Source: Gemmatimonadota bacterium
GTDB taxonomy: Bacteria > Gemmatimonadota > Gemmatimonadetes > Gemmatimonadales > Gemmatimonadaceae
NCBI GenBank assembly: GCA_003155795.1
Contig: PMEM01000015.1
Location: forward strand, 28,665-63,853
Direction of reading: 5' to 3'
Length of the DNA: 35,189 nucleotides
Position numbers and translations under genes: made by a program. Under the pieces are notes generated by a model that worked only from the letters and a program-made list of their open reading frames with translations, was not told the DNA's origin and searched no databases. Positions 18,486-26,995 of this stretch are shown piece after piece (position 1 is the first letter of the stretch; each line of letters begins with the position of its first letter).

Positions 18486-20534
18486 ATGCATCGTCTTCAC
18501 ATTGGGTTGATCGCGATCTTTGTAGCCGGCACTGCCAGCCCGGCCAGCCCGGTGATTGCGCAGGGGACGTATCGACAGACCAAGCCGCTAGACCCGGCGA
18601 ACCTCGATACGACATGTGCGCCGTGTACCAACTTCTACCAGTTCGCCAACGGCGGATGGATGAAGAACAATCCGATCCCGGCAGCCTATCCGACGTGGGG
18701 CTCGTTCGGCGAGCTCGACGATCAGAATCAGGCCAAGCTCAGACTCGTGCTCGACGAAGCCGTTGCGCATCGTGCTGACGCCACCGATCCGACTATGCGT
18801 AAGCTCGCTGATTTCTACGCTGCATGCATGGACTCCGCCACCATCGAGAGGGCAGGCTACCAGCCGATTGAGCCGGACCTGAAGCTGATCGCGAACATCT
18901 CGACGCGTGCCGACGTGCAGCGTTACCTGGTATCGCAGTTATCCGCCGGACATGGTGTGTTGCTGAATCTTGGCTCGGGGCAGGACTCCAGGAACAGCAC
19001 GGAAATCATTGGCAGCATGCAGCAGAGCGGTCTGGGCTTGCCCAATCGTGATTACTACTTCAACACCGACGAGCACACGGCCTCGATACGCAGCGCATAC
19101 GTAAAGCACATAACCAATGACTTCGTCCTTATCGGCGAGGCGCCGGCTACCGCAGCGCAGAACGCGCAGAACATCCTTGCCCTCGAGACGTCGATTGCTG
19201 CGTCGCACTTTACTCCGACTCAGGAGCGTGACCCGGTCCTGACGTACAACCGGAAGACGCCCGCACAGTTGGCGGTACTGGCCCCTGGGGTCCCGTGGAA
19301 GTCGCTCTTCGCTGCAGAGAAAGTCCCCGGCATCAACGCGGTTGACGTTGAGAATCCCAAGTTCCTGAGCACGGTCGACTCGCTTCTCGCGGTCGTACCG
19401 GTAGAACAGTGGAAGGCTTATTTCACGTGGTATCTGCTGCAGCGTTCGTCGAATCTGCTGAGCTCGCCGTTCGTCAACGAAGAATTCGCGTTCGAACAGC
19501 AGTTTTCGGGTGCCAAGGAGCAGCTCCCGCGCTACAAGCGTTGCATCCGCACAACCGATGGCGCCATGGGAGAAGCTCTCGGTCAGGCGTACGTGAAGAA
19601 GTACTTCACGCCGGAAGCGAAGGCGCGCGCCCTTGCCATGGTGAACAACCTCAAGGCCGAGTTCCGCGAACGGCTGGCCACTCGTACATGGATGGGCGAT
19701 TCCACCCGAAAAATGGCGTACGCCAAGCTGGATGCATTCGCCGAGAAGATTGGGTATCCGGACAAGTGGAAGGATTACACTGCGTTATCCGTCAAGCCAG
19801 GTGCGTCGTTCTACGATAACAGTATCGCTGTCACAGCGTTCAATAACGCCGACATGATGTCCCGCATCGGCAAGCCGCTGGATCGCACGCGATGGGGTAT
19901 GAGCCCACCAACAGTCAATGCATACTACAACCCACAGATGAACGAGATCGTGTTCCCTGCGGGTATCTTGCAGCCGCCGTTCTTTGACCCCAACGCCGAC
20001 GACGCAGTTAACTACGGCGGGATGGGGGCAGTGATCGGTCACGAGATGAGTCATGGCTTCGACGATCAGGGTGCACAGTATGACGCTCAGGGCAATCTCA
20101 AGACGTGGTTCACCGCCGCCGACCTGGCCAATTTCAAAGCGAGGACCGCGACCTATGCTACTCAGTTCGATGGATACACCATCCTCGACTCGCTGCACAT
20201 AAACGGGAAACTTACCAACGGCGAGAACATCGCCGATCTGGGTGGTCTCACGATTGCCTACGCGGCGATGGAGAAGGCGCTCGGCGACAAGCCGCGCACC
20301 AGGATTGATGGCTTCACACCTGAGCAGCGCTTCTTCCTTGGTTGGGCACAGATCTGGCGGTCCAACTCGAGACCTGAGTATTCGCGAATGCTGATCTCCG
20401 TAGACCCGCACAGTCCCGATTCCTGGCGTGTGAACGCGCCCCTTTCCAACATGCCGGAATTCGCGAAGGCGTGGGGGTGCAAGGTTGGATCAACAATGGT
20501 GCGACCTGCGTCAGAATCCGTCGCGATCTGGTAG
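18486..20534 (+). CDS. M13-family zinc metalloendopeptidase, copy 1
   Basis: Secreted neprilysin/PepO-type peptidase of 682 residues with a Sec signal (MHRLHIGLIAIFVAGTA.., likely cleaved after IAQ, near residue 30), so it acts in the periplasm or outside. The M13 N-terminal domain starts with CAPCTNFYQFANGGW. The zinc site is HEMSH (His519, Glu520, His523) with the third ligand Glu580 and Asp584 in ENIADLGG; the substrate-binding NAYYNP and the final VNAPLSNMPEFAKAWGC, ending in Trp, are typical. The ATG at 18486 is chosen because it begins the signal peptide; the longer frame overlaps the SET gene. It starts 47 bp after that gene. By eye it is clearly paralogous to the gene downstream, most strongly in the catalytic half. 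Confidence 0.95.
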   Translation: MHRLHIGLIAIFVAGTASPASPVIAQGTYRQTKPLDPANLDTTCAPCTNFYQFANGGWMKNNPIPAAYPTWGSFGELDDQNQAKLRLVLDEAVAHRADATDPTMRKLADFYAACMDSATIERAGYQPIEPDLKLIANISTRADVQRYLVSQLSAGHGVLLNLGSGQDSRNSTEIIGSMQQSGLGLPNRDYYFNTDEHTASIRSAYVKHITNDFVLIGEAPATAAQNAQNILALETSIAASHFTPTQERDPVLTYNRKTPAQLAVLAPGVPWKSLFAAEKVPGINAVDVENPKFLSTVDSLLAVVPVEQWKAYFTWYLLQRSSNLLSSPFVNEEFAFEQQFSGAKEQLPRYKRCIRTTDGAMGEALGQAYVKKYFTPEAKARALAMVNNLKAEFRERLATRTWMGDSTRKMAYAKLDAFAEKIGYPDKWKDYTALSVKPGASFYDNSIAVTAFNNADMMSRIGKPLDRTRWGMSPPTVNAYYNPQMNEIVFPAGILQPPFFDPNADDAVNYGGMGAVIGHEMSHGFDDQGAQYDAQGNLKTWFTAADLANFKARTATYATQFDGYTILDSLHINGKLTNGENIADLGGLTIAYAAMEKALGDKPRTRIDGFTPEQRFFLGWAQIWRSNSRPEYSRMLISVDPHSPDSWRVNAPLSNMPEFAKAWGCKVGSTMVRPASESVAIW

Positions 20535-20543
20535 GATGCGGAA

Positions 20544-20649
20544 GCCAATGCGGCGCGCTGAATTGCAGAGCAAGCTTTTTGAAGGACAAGCCCGTGCCCC
20601 GCGGGTAAAGGCAAACGGGGAAGCGCCGCGTCGAGCGGTTGCGTCACGC
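20544..20649 (+). pseudogene. Decayed copy of the SET-gene 3' end
   Basis: This stretch between the two M13 genes aligns without gaps to 18341-18446, the post-SET and basic-tail coding part of the SET gene plus a few bases after its stop (88 of 106 identical by hand count). In the corresponding frame a TGA appears six codons in and the CLCGAPNC zinc motif is lost, so it no longer codes. It marks the junction of the tandem duplication. Confidence 0.85.
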
Positions 20650-20675
20650 TCCATCACCATCGAATCATCCCTATT

Positions 20676-22706
20676 ATGAAACGTATCTTTATTGGGCTGA
20701 TCGCCACCCTGATCGCGAGCAGTGCCGGCGCTCAAGGTTCCTATCACCAGACCAAGCCGCTGGATCCGATCAATCTCGATACCACCTGCGCTCCATGCAC
20801 GAACTTCTATCAGTTCGCGAATGGCGGCTGGTTGAACGCAAATCCGATTCCTCCCGCGTACGCCCAGTGGGGTTCGTTCAACGAACTCGCCGAGGCGAAC
20901 AACGAGAAACTCAAGACCGTTCTGGACGATGCCGCCGCGCACAGAACCACAGCGACCGATGCCGACGTTCGTAAAGTCGGCAATTACTACGCTGCCTGCA
21001 TGGACTCTACGGCCATCGAGAACGCCGGTGATCAACCGATTCAGGGAGCGCTCCGGCAGATTGCTGCCATCAACACCCCGACCGATGTCAAGAATTATCT
21101 GATTTCCGAGGCGGCTCTGGGGCGGGGAGTTCTGTTTCGCTTCGGATCCACTCAGGATGCCAAGAACAGCAGTGAGGTTATAGGCGGTATTGGGCAGGGC
21201 GGTATCGGTCTGCCTGACCGCGACTACTACTTCAAGACAGATGCGGCCACCGTCGCGATACGGAATGCGTATGTCAAGCACATCGCCAACGATCTTGTGC
21301 TCGTTGGTGAATCACCGGAAAAGGCAGAAGCCGACGCGCAGAGTGTTCTTGCACTCGAAACATCGATTGCCGCGTCGCACCTTACTCGTGTGCAGTCGCG
21401 CAATCCCGAGTTGACTTACAATCGCAAGACGCCTGTGCAACTCGCGGAGCTTGCCCCGGACTTTGACTGGCAGGCGTTGTTCGCCGCTGACCATGCATCG
21501 GGAGTTACCGCGATCGACGTGTCAAATCCCAAGTTTATCGTTGCTGTGGACTCGCTGCTCAAGGCGGTCCCGGTAAGTACATGGAAGACTTACTTCACCT
21601 GGAATCTCGTCAGCCGTGCGGCGAATGCCTTGAGTACTCCATTCGTGGACGAGGCATTCACGTTCAGTCAGAATCTTACAGGAGCAAAGGAGCAGTTGCC
21701 GCGCTACAAGCGCTGCATTTCCTCCACCGATCGCGCGCTCGGCGAAGCGCTCGGGAAGGCCTACGTGGCGAAGTATTTCACTCCGCAGGCCAAGGCGCGA
21801 GCGAACGCGATGGTCAACAATATCAAGGCAGAATTCCGGACGCGCCTGGCAAGCCGCACGTGGATGAGCGACTCCACGCGGAACATGGCGTACAAGAAGC
21901 TCGATGCCTTTGTGCAGAAGATTGGATATCCCGACAAGTGGAAGGATTACAGTGCGCTCCACATCACGCCGGGCGCTTCATACTACCAGAATGCGCAGGC
22001 AGTAACCGCGTTCAATAATGCTGATGATATCGGTCGGATCAACAAACCGGTCGATCGGACGCGCTGGGGAATGAGCCCGCCCACCGTCAACGCGTATTAC
22101 AACCCATTGATGAACGAGATTGTCTTCCCGGCTGGTATCATGCAGCCTCCGTTCTTCGATCCCAATGCGGACGATGCCGTCAACTACGGTGGCATGGGCG
22201 CTGTCATCGGCCACGAAATGAGTCACGGCTTTGACGACGAAGGCGCGCAGTTCGACGCGCATGGCAATCTGAAGACCTGGTTCACGAAGGGCGATCTCGC
22301 GAACTTCAAATCCAGGACGGACGCCTATGCGGCTCAGTTCGATGGGAGAACGATTCTCGATTCGGTCCATGTGAACGGCAAGTTGACCAACGGTGAAAAC
22401 ATTGCCGACCTTGGGGGGCTCACAATTGCTTACGCGGCGATGGAGAAAGCCCTCGGCAACAAGCCGCGCACGAAGATCGACGGGTTCACTCCGGAGCAGC
22501 GGTTCTTCCTTGCGTGGGCTCAGATCTGGCGTTCGAATACGACGCCACAGGCCGCTCGTGCGAGGATTGCTACTGATCCGCACAGCCCCTCGATCTGGCG
22601 CGTAAATGCGCCGCTTTCCAACATGCCGGAGTTTGCCAAGGCATGGGGCTGCAAATCCGGTTCGCCGATGGCTCTTCCGGCGGCAGATGCGGTGGTGATC
22701 TGGTAA
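20676..22706 (+). CDS. M13-family zinc metalloendopeptidase, copy 2
   Basis: Second secreted M13 peptidase, 676 residues, with signal peptide MKRIFIGLIATLIASSAGAQ. It keeps CAPCTNFYQFANGGW, the zinc site HEMSH (His513, Glu514, His517), Glu574 and Asp578 in ENIADLGG, and the Trp C-terminus, so both copies should be active. Differences from copy 1 concentrate in the first half, for example the segment after GSFNELAEANNEK and around residues 110-150, which shapes the M13 substrate chamber; divergent substrate choice is plausible but inferred. It follows the decayed SET tail and is probably expressed from copy 1's transcript or a duplicated leader. Confidence 0.95.
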   Translation: MKRIFIGLIATLIASSAGAQGSYHQTKPLDPINLDTTCAPCTNFYQFANGGWLNANPIPPAYAQWGSFNELAEANNEKLKTVLDDAAAHRTTATDADVRKVGNYYAACMDSTAIENAGDQPIQGALRQIAAINTPTDVKNYLISEAALGRGVLFRFGSTQDAKNSSEVIGGIGQGGIGLPDRDYYFKTDAATVAIRNAYVKHIANDLVLVGESPEKAEADAQSVLALETSIAASHLTRVQSRNPELTYNRKTPVQLAELAPDFDWQALFAADHASGVTAIDVSNPKFIVAVDSLLKAVPVSTWKTYFTWNLVSRAANALSTPFVDEAFTFSQNLTGAKEQLPRYKRCISSTDRALGEALGKAYVAKYFTPQAKARANAMVNNIKAEFRTRLASRTWMSDSTRNMAYKKLDAFVQKIGYPDKWKDYSALHITPGASYYQNAQAVTAFNNADDIGRINKPVDRTRWGMSPPTVNAYYNPLMNEIVFPAGIMQPPFFDPNADDAVNYGGMGAVIGHEMSHGFDDEGAQFDAHGNLKTWFTKGDLANFKSRTDAYAAQFDGRTILDSVHVNGKLTNGENIADLGGLTIAYAAMEKALGNKPRTKIDGFTPEQRFFLAWAQIWRSNTTPQAARARIATDPHSPSIWRVNAPLSNMPEFAKAWGCKSGSPMALPAADAVVIW

Positions 22707-22733
22707 GCTGACCGTCTCCGGGCTTATCTTTTT

Positions 22734-22765
22734 GGGGTGAAGGGGATTTCGGTCGCCTTCACCCC
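22734..22765 (+). terminator. Hairpin after the M13 genes
   Basis: Perfect 10-bp inverted repeat GGGGTGAAGG (22734-22743) / CCTTCACCCC (22756-22765) with a 12-nt loop, 28 nt after the M13 stop. The T run (TTTTT) lies before rather than after it on the plus strand, so it is not a canonical terminator. It does argue against the GTG at 22737 being the apaG start. Confidence 0.4.
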
Positions 22766-22814
22766 GATTGCATTTGGAACCCTTTCTGACCCGATTCACT
22801 GTGGGAATGTCAGC

Positions 22815-23237
22815 GTGACCAACCCGTTTTTCTACCGGATGTCCAACGGCATTCGCATTACCGTCCGGCCAGTGTATCTCAAGGGCCAGTCGGATCCTGC
22901 GGCGCAGCACTACGTCTTTGCTTATTTCATCCGGGTGGAAAACGTGGGGGACCGACCCGCGCAGTTGCTATCGCGCCGCTGGCTGATTCACGATGACATC
23001 GGCGAGGATACCGAAGTCGTCGGTGATGGCGTCGTCGGTGAGCAACCAGTCATCCGGCCGTCGCGAGTCCACGAATATCAGAGTTTTTGCGTCCTGAAGA
23101 GCGGCGAAGGCTACATGGAGGGCGAATATTTTTTCGTGCGCCCCGCTGCAGAGGGCGATGAAGAAGGTGCGCGGTTCAGCGCAGAAATTCCGCGCTTTAC
23201 CCTCAGCGCTACCGAATCCCCAAGTTTCCCGTCCTGA
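22815..23237 (+). CDS. apaG: ApaG-domain protein (Co2+/Mg2+ efflux-associated)
   Basis: Small ApaG fold protein, about 140 residues. The domain reads GIRITVRPVYLKGQSD, HYVFAYFIRVENVGDRPAQLLSRRWLIHDD, the ApaG hallmark EVVGDGVVGEQPVIRP, and MEGEYFFVRP. ApaG was named for an effect on cobalt/magnesium resistance; its molecular role is not settled. The frame is open from a GTG at 22737, but that lies in a hairpin. The GTG at 22815 (MTNPFFYRMSNG, with GGGA upstream) or the ATG at 22839 better fit the normal length. The 3' end overlaps the convergent minus-strand gene by 29 bp. Confidence 0.88.
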   Translation: MTNPFFYRMSNGIRITVRPVYLKGQSDPAAQHYVFAYFIRVENVGDRPAQLLSRRWLIHDDIGEDTEVVGDGVVGEQPVIRPSRVHEYQSFCVLKSGEGYMEGEYFFVRPAAEGDEEGARFSAEIPRFTLSATESPSFPS

Positions 23238-23937
23238 CGGTCGTATCCGGCCTCACCGGCCTCACGGGCTTCACAGGCCTGACAGGCTGAGTTCCACGAG
23301 GCGCCGGCCCAGCTGTCCTGTCCGAGAGATAATACGGCACCACAGCGTTGTTCTCGACGACGTACACTACCGCCCCCTGCCGACGACCACCGCTGATCTG
23401 GACAGCTGCCTGGTCCACGACGATCTGTCTCGGATAGGTCAGTCTCGGGTCGGCGACTACGTAGCGGCCCGGGTACATGTAAGTGAGCGTCGGGACCCGA
23501 ATCGATGTGCGGTCGTCCGGATCGTACGGCTCGCGCTCTGCCTCAACAGCCCGGTATTTGCTTCGACCGGACGACAGGACGAATACCACGACGACGTCCC
23601 GGTCCGTACGGCCAGCCACGGCCAGATCAGGCCGACCATCCCCGTTGAAGTCGCCGATTACGGCCCACGGAAGCTGACGTGGAGAAGGCTCGTAATCGCT
23701 CACCCCACGATAATCCTGGACGGTCCAGGGCTCGAAATCACGATTGTATCTGTCCAGTGCGTCCTCCATCGCCGGCGGGAGGTCCAGTAGCCATACTCCG
23801 GTGGACGTCCGATAGATCGTAGGTCTGGGCTCGTCACGCAGATCTCGCCTCTGGGCCTGGGCGCTCGCGACAGCCACGGCCGAAAGCAGGCCGACGATTG
23901 CAACTCTCACAGCAATTCGTGCAATTCCTCGATGCAT
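23209..23937 (-). CDS. Secreted protein with FG-GAP-like calcium loop and Pro-rich tail
   Basis: Protein of 242 residues with a Sec signal peptide (MHRGIARIAVRVAIVGLLSA.., cleaved after AQA). Near residue 95 it carries WAVIGDFNGDGRPDLAVAG, a DxNxDGxxD calcium-binding loop as in FG-GAP/VCBS repeats, followed by VVVVFVLSS. Only one such repeat is present, so it is not a full propeller by itself. The C-terminus is Arg/Pro-rich with VRPVKPVRPVRP. Function unknown; it may be a periplasmic or surface protein. The longer frame upstream would place the signal peptide internally, so the ATG at 23937 is chosen. It is divergent from the cyclase gene, and its 3' end overlaps apaG. Confidence 0.8.
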   Translation of the reverse strand: MHRGIARIAVRVAIVGLLSAVAVASAQAQRRDLRDEPRPTIYRTSTGVWLLDLPPAMEDALDRYNRDFEPWTVQDYRGVSDYEPSPRQLPWAVIGDFNGDGRPDLAVAGRTDRDVVVVFVLSSGRSKYRAVEAEREPYDPDDRTSIRVPTLTYMYPGRYVVADPRLTYPRQIVVDQAAVQISGGRRQGAVVYVVENNAVVPYYLSDRTAGPAPRGTQPVRPVKPVRPVRPDTTVRTGNLGIR

Positions 23938-23955
23938 ATTCCCTAGTCTCGGCAC

Positions 23956-23985
23956 ATTTTCCGCGGAACGACTGTTGCTAGTCAA
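23956..23985 (-). promoter_or_regulatory. Possible promoter of the FG-GAP-loop gene
   Basis: On the minus strand TTGACT (plus 23980-23985, 5 of 6) and GAAAAT (plus 23956-23961, 4 of 6) are 18 bp apart, just upstream of the ATG at 23937. The divergent cyclase gene begins 10 nt beyond, so its own promoter must overlap this region or lie inside it. Confidence 0.4.
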
Positions 23986-23994
23986 ATACCCATT

Positions 23995-24630
23995 ATGAAA
24001 CGAATCTACGATGTAAGCGTTCCCATCCGGGACGGCGGACTCATATATCCTGGAAATCCCGAAACCCATATCTCCCTTCAGCAGTCCATCGCGCTGGGCG
24101 CGGGGGCCAACGTCTCGAACCTCTCCTTTGGGTCACACACAGGCACGCATGTGGACGCGGAGCACCATTTTTTTGAGAATGGTGCGACCGTGGATCAGAT
24201 ACCGCTCGAGACCATGATGGGCCCAGCGATGCTGCTGGAATTCGGGCCGGATATCATGGCTGTCACGGCGGCGGATCTTGAGAAGCATGATCTTTCGGGC
24301 GTGACCCGAGTGCTGTTGAAGACTCGGAATTCGGGCTATCTGACGCAGGATCCCAACTTCCACCGGGACTTCACGTATCTGGCGCCGGACGGGGCTGAAC
24401 ATCTCGTCAAGCTGGGCGTCAAGCTGGTCGGCATCGATTATCTGTCGATCGAGCAGTTCCACTCCGGTCACCATCGCACCCACCTCACGCTTCTAGGTGC
24501 AGGAGTTGTGATTGTTGAAGGCTTGAATCTGCTGGATGTTCCACAAGGCGTTTACACGTTCTACTGCCTGCCGATCAAACTCGCCGGATGCGATGGCGCC
24601 CCAGTGCGCGCGGTGCTGGTTGATGAATAA
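23995..24630 (+). CDS. Cyclase family / kynurenine formamidase-like hydrolase
   Basis: Metal-dependent hydrolase of 211 residues. The metal-binding signature is HTGTHVDAEHHF (His48, His52, Asp54, His58), with Glu in place of the usual Pro. GIDYLSIEQF and a later HHRTH carry further family residues, and it ends with FYCLPIKLAGCDGAPVRAVL. The family includes KynB (N-formylkynurenine to kynurenine), isatin hydrolase and polyketide cyclase-like enzymes. No other kynurenine gene is present, so a tryptophan role is only one option. The ATG at 23995 gives MKRIYDVSVPIRDG, a typical start. The stop overlaps the HAD gene by 8 nt. Confidence 0.88.
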   Translation: MKRIYDVSVPIRDGGLIYPGNPETHISLQQSIALGAGANVSNLSFGSHTGTHVDAEHHFFENGATVDQIPLETMMGPAMLLEFGPDIMAVTAADLEKHDLSGVTRVLLKTRNSGYLTQDPNFHRDFTYLAPDGAEHLVKLGVKLVGIDYLSIEQFHSGHHRTHLTLLGAGVVIVEGLNLLDVPQGVYTFYCLPIKLAGCDGAPVRAVLVDE

Positions 24631-25249
24631 TCCGTCAATCGAGCTGATTCTGTGCGACGTCGGCGGTGTACTGGGGACGAACGGATGGGATCACGAGCAG
24701 CGAGCAAAGGCGGCAGCAGAATTCCATTTTGATTTTGCAGTCTTCGAGCGCAAGCACGAAGACGCGGTACAGACATGGGAATGTGGCCGCATGACGCTCG
24801 ACGAATATCTTGGGTTTACGGTATTCAGTGAGGAGCGTCCGTTCACGCGCGAAGCATTTATCGCCTTCATGTACCGCCAGAGCGTTCCGAAACCGGTGAC
24901 GATCCGGCTGATGTATGACCTGGCGTTACGGAAGAAATGGCGCATGATGACGATGAACAATGAGTCCGCCGAACTCAATGCGTACCGGATGCAGTATTTC
25001 GACCTGACCTCGATCTTCTCGGCGTTCATCACTTCGGCTTACATCGGTGCGCAGAAGCCACACGGCACGTTTTACGACAGGGCGCTGAACATCGCGCACG
25101 CCATACCCGAGCGCACAGTGTTCATTGACGACCGCGAGGAGAATCTCGAGCCAGCGCGGCAGAGAGGATTGCACTGCGTACAGGCTGTGAATCCCGAAGC
25201 AGTACGCGATGGGCTCGGCGCGCTCGGTGTTCTCACGCGAGACAACTGA
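24623..25249 (+). CDS. HAD-superfamily hydrolase (subfamily IA-like)
   Basis: Haloacid dehalogenase-fold phosphatase of 208 residues. Motif I is LILCDVGGVLGT: the nucleophile Asp is present, but the usual second Asp is Gly, as in YihX-like and other DxG members. The cap region spans about residues 20-90. Motif II is in MMTMNNES, motif III Lys in GAQKPHGTFY, and motif IV Asp-Asp in VFIDDREENLEPARQRG. Such DxGG enzymes can be sugar phosphatases, but the substrate is unknown. The start ATG lies inside the end of the cyclase gene (8-nt overlap), so the two are translationally coupled. Confidence 0.87.
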   Translation: MNNPSIELILCDVGGVLGTNGWDHEQRAKAAAEFHFDFAVFERKHEDAVQTWECGRMTLDEYLGFTVFSEERPFTREAFIAFMYRQSVPKPVTIRLMYDLALRKKWRMMTMNNESAELNAYRMQYFDLTSIFSAFITSAYIGAQKPHGTFYDRALNIAHAIPERTVFIDDREENLEPARQRGLHCVQAVNPEAVRDGLGALGVLTRDN

Positions 25250-25274
25250 CATACACTCACCAAGCAATAATATC

Positions 25275-25403
25275 ATGCAACTAGCAATGATCGGACTCTG
25301 TCAGGTCCGTGGCAACGTGACCGAGCGCCTAATCAAGGGCTCCCATTCGGTCGTTGTTTACGACCGCAGCGCGGACACTGTCAACGTGGTGAAGCGCACA
25401 TGA
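25275..25403 (+). pseudogene. Remnant of 6-phosphogluconate dehydrogenase (first ~40 codons)
   Basis: A 42-codon frame reads [33 protein letters not shown]. It matches the N-terminus expected of decarboxylating 6-phosphogluconate dehydrogenase (MQLGMIGLGRMGANM..VVYDRN..AVE), but the GLGRMG nucleotide loop is changed to GLCQVRG, and the protein ends where about 290 more residues should follow. Its TGA overlaps the zwf ATG as ATGA, so translation of the stub could still feed ribosomes into zwf. gnd next to zwf is a common pairing, so a deletion of the gene body is the simplest reading. Identification is by eye. Confidence 0.72.
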
Positions 25404-26995
25404 CGTCTTCTGTAACTCCAAGACTGGATGTATCCTCCGCGGCAGTCAATGACGCCTTGGGGAGGGCGTCCGATGGTCGCCCGCAACTATCCGATGCGTG
25501 CACGATGGTAATCTTCGGCGCCGGCGGCGATCTTGCCAAGCGCAAGCTTTTCCCGGCGATATATGAGTTGGCGCATCAGAAGCTGTTGTCACAGGACTTC
25601 GCGCTGCTCGGCCTTGTGCGCGACGACATGAGCGACGACGAATTTCGCAAGGAGCTTCGCGAGTCAATCTCAGGGTCAGACGAAATACACGGGTTTGATG
25701 CAGGTGTGTTCGAGTGGCTCGCGAGCCGCGCTTTCGCCGCCAAGGGCGATATCGACGATGCCGCGGCGTACGACACCATCAGGAAGGAACTCACCGACCT
25801 CCGCACAGCGTTGCAGCTTCAGAACGAAAATGTTCTATACTATCTGGCTGTTCCGCCGAGCGTGTTTCGACCAGCGCTTACACACCTTTCAGATAGCGGA
25901 CTTCTTCCGCATTCTACGAATGCGGGCGACAGTCCGTGGCACCGTGTAGTAATCGAAAAGCCATTCGGCCACAGTCTGGCGACTGCGAGGGAGCTGAACG
26001 AGTTGGTGCTTGCACGCTTCGGCGAGCATCAGGTATATCGTATCGATCACTACCTTGGTAAGGAGAGCGTTCAGAATATCCTGGTATTCCGATTCGCGAA
26101 TGCGTTGTTCGAACCCCTCTGGAACCGACAGTACATATCGCAGATCCAGATCACGGCTGCTGAAACGGTGGGAGTGGAAGGGCGGGGAAAATACTACGAG
26201 GAAGCCGGCGTAGTTCGCGACATGTTTCAGAATCACCTGCTGCAACTCCTCTCCCTCGCGGCTATGGAGCCGCCGATCGCTGCAGCAGGTAACGCGGTGC
26301 GCGACGAAAAGGTCAAAGTCCTGCGATCGATTCGACCGTTACTGGCGGACGGGATTCCGGCGGCGGTACGCGCCCAGTACATCGCCGGCACGATCGACGG
26401 CAAACCTGTTCCTGGCTATCGACAGGAGCCAAACGTCGACCCGAAGTCGGTGACTGCGACGTACGCGGCGTTGCGCGTGTACATCGATAACTGGCGGTGG
26501 CAGGGCGTTCCTTTCTATCTCCGGTCTGGCAAACGGCTGGCGAAGCACTGTACTGAAATTGCGTTTCAATTCCGCAGTCCTCCTGACCTTATGTTCGGTC
26601 GCAAGACCGGTGGCGTGCGTGCTAATACTCTGGTTGTGCGAATTCAGCCAAACGATGGCATCGCCCTGCGATTCGAGGTGAAGACTCCGGGTGTCGCCTA
26701 CGAGCTGGACCCCGGTCTTGAAACGAGCGGTGTGGACATGGACTTCTCGTATGCCGAAGCGTTCGGTGAGGATGTTCCGCCGGCGTATGAGACGCTTCTG
26801 CTTGACTGTCTGGTCGGTGATCAGACGCTGTTTACACGGAGTGATGAAGTTGACATGCAGTGGTCGGTCATCGATCCGCTGCTTGATTACTGGAAGCGTC
26901 GCGCAGACAGGCAAATACCGACGTACGAAGCCGGTACGTGGGGTCCCAAGGAAGCCGATGAGCTCGTGGCCAGAGATGGGCACGTTTGGCGGTGA
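25400..26995 (+). CDS. zwf: Glucose-6-phosphate 1-dehydrogenase
   Basis: First enzyme of the oxidative pentose phosphate pathway: glucose 6-phosphate to 6-phosphogluconolactone with reduction of NADP (or NAD). It has 531 residues, about 30 longer at the N-terminus than usual, with a Ser/Ala-rich low-complexity leader before the nucleotide loop [19 protein letters not shown]. The substrate signature is [15 protein letters not shown], with catalytic His217 and Lys221; VIEKPFGH and GGKYYEE-type segments ([19 protein letters not shown]) are also typical. The ATG at 25400 overlaps the stub's stop. Its stop overlaps the GTG start of the transglycosylase gene. The neighbouring gnd appears lost, so its product must be used by another enzyme or a gnd elsewhere. 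Confidence 0.96.
   Translation: MTSSVTPRLDVSSAAVNDALGRASDGRPQLSDACTMVIFGAGGDLAKRKLFPAIYELAHQKLLSQDFALLGLVRDDMSDDEFRKELRESISGSDEIHGFDAGVFEWLASRAFAAKGDIDDAAAYDTIRKELTDLRTALQLQNENVLYYLAVPPSVFRPALTHLSDSGLLPHSTNAGDSPWHRVVIEKPFGHSLATARELNELVLARFGEHQVYRIDHYLGKESVQNILVFRFANALFEPLWNRQYISQIQITAAETVGVEGRGKYYEEAGVVRDMFQNHLLQLLSLAAMEPPIAAAGNAVRDEKVKVLRSIRPLLADGIPAAVRAQYIAGTIDGKPVPGYRQEPNVDPKSVTATYAALRVYIDNWRWQGVPFYLRSGKRLAKHCTEIAFQFRSPPDLMFGRKTGGVRANTLVVRIQPNDGIALRFEVKTPGVAYELDPGLETSGVDMDFSYAEAFGEDVPPAYETLLLDCLVGDQTLFTRSDEVDMQWSVIDPLLDYWKRRADRQIPTYEAGTWGPKEADELVARDGHVWR

Larger units (their letters stand above)
18341..22706 (+). repeat. Tandem duplication: SET 3' end plus M13 peptidase gene
   Basis: Two direct copies of a roughly 2.2-kb unit. 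The first runs from about 18341 to 20543, the second from about 20544 to 22706. Both start with the last part of the SET gene and continue through an M13 peptidase gene. A hand alignment of 18341-18446 with 20544-20649 is gap-free with 18 mismatches in 106 positions. The start-to-start distance of the M13 genes (2190) is 13 less than that of the tails (2203), explained by a small deletion in the leader. Confidence 0.85.

Noticed and set aside
22737..22814. GTG at 22737 as the apaG start.
   Set aside because: It lies inside a 10-bp hairpin and adds 26 residues not typical of ApaG; later starts fit better.
23158..23790. A 210-codon plus-strand frame over the FG-GAP-loop gene.
   Set aside because: The minus strand has a signal peptide and a calcium loop; the plus frame is low-complexity Arg/Ser/His and overlaps apaG out of frame.
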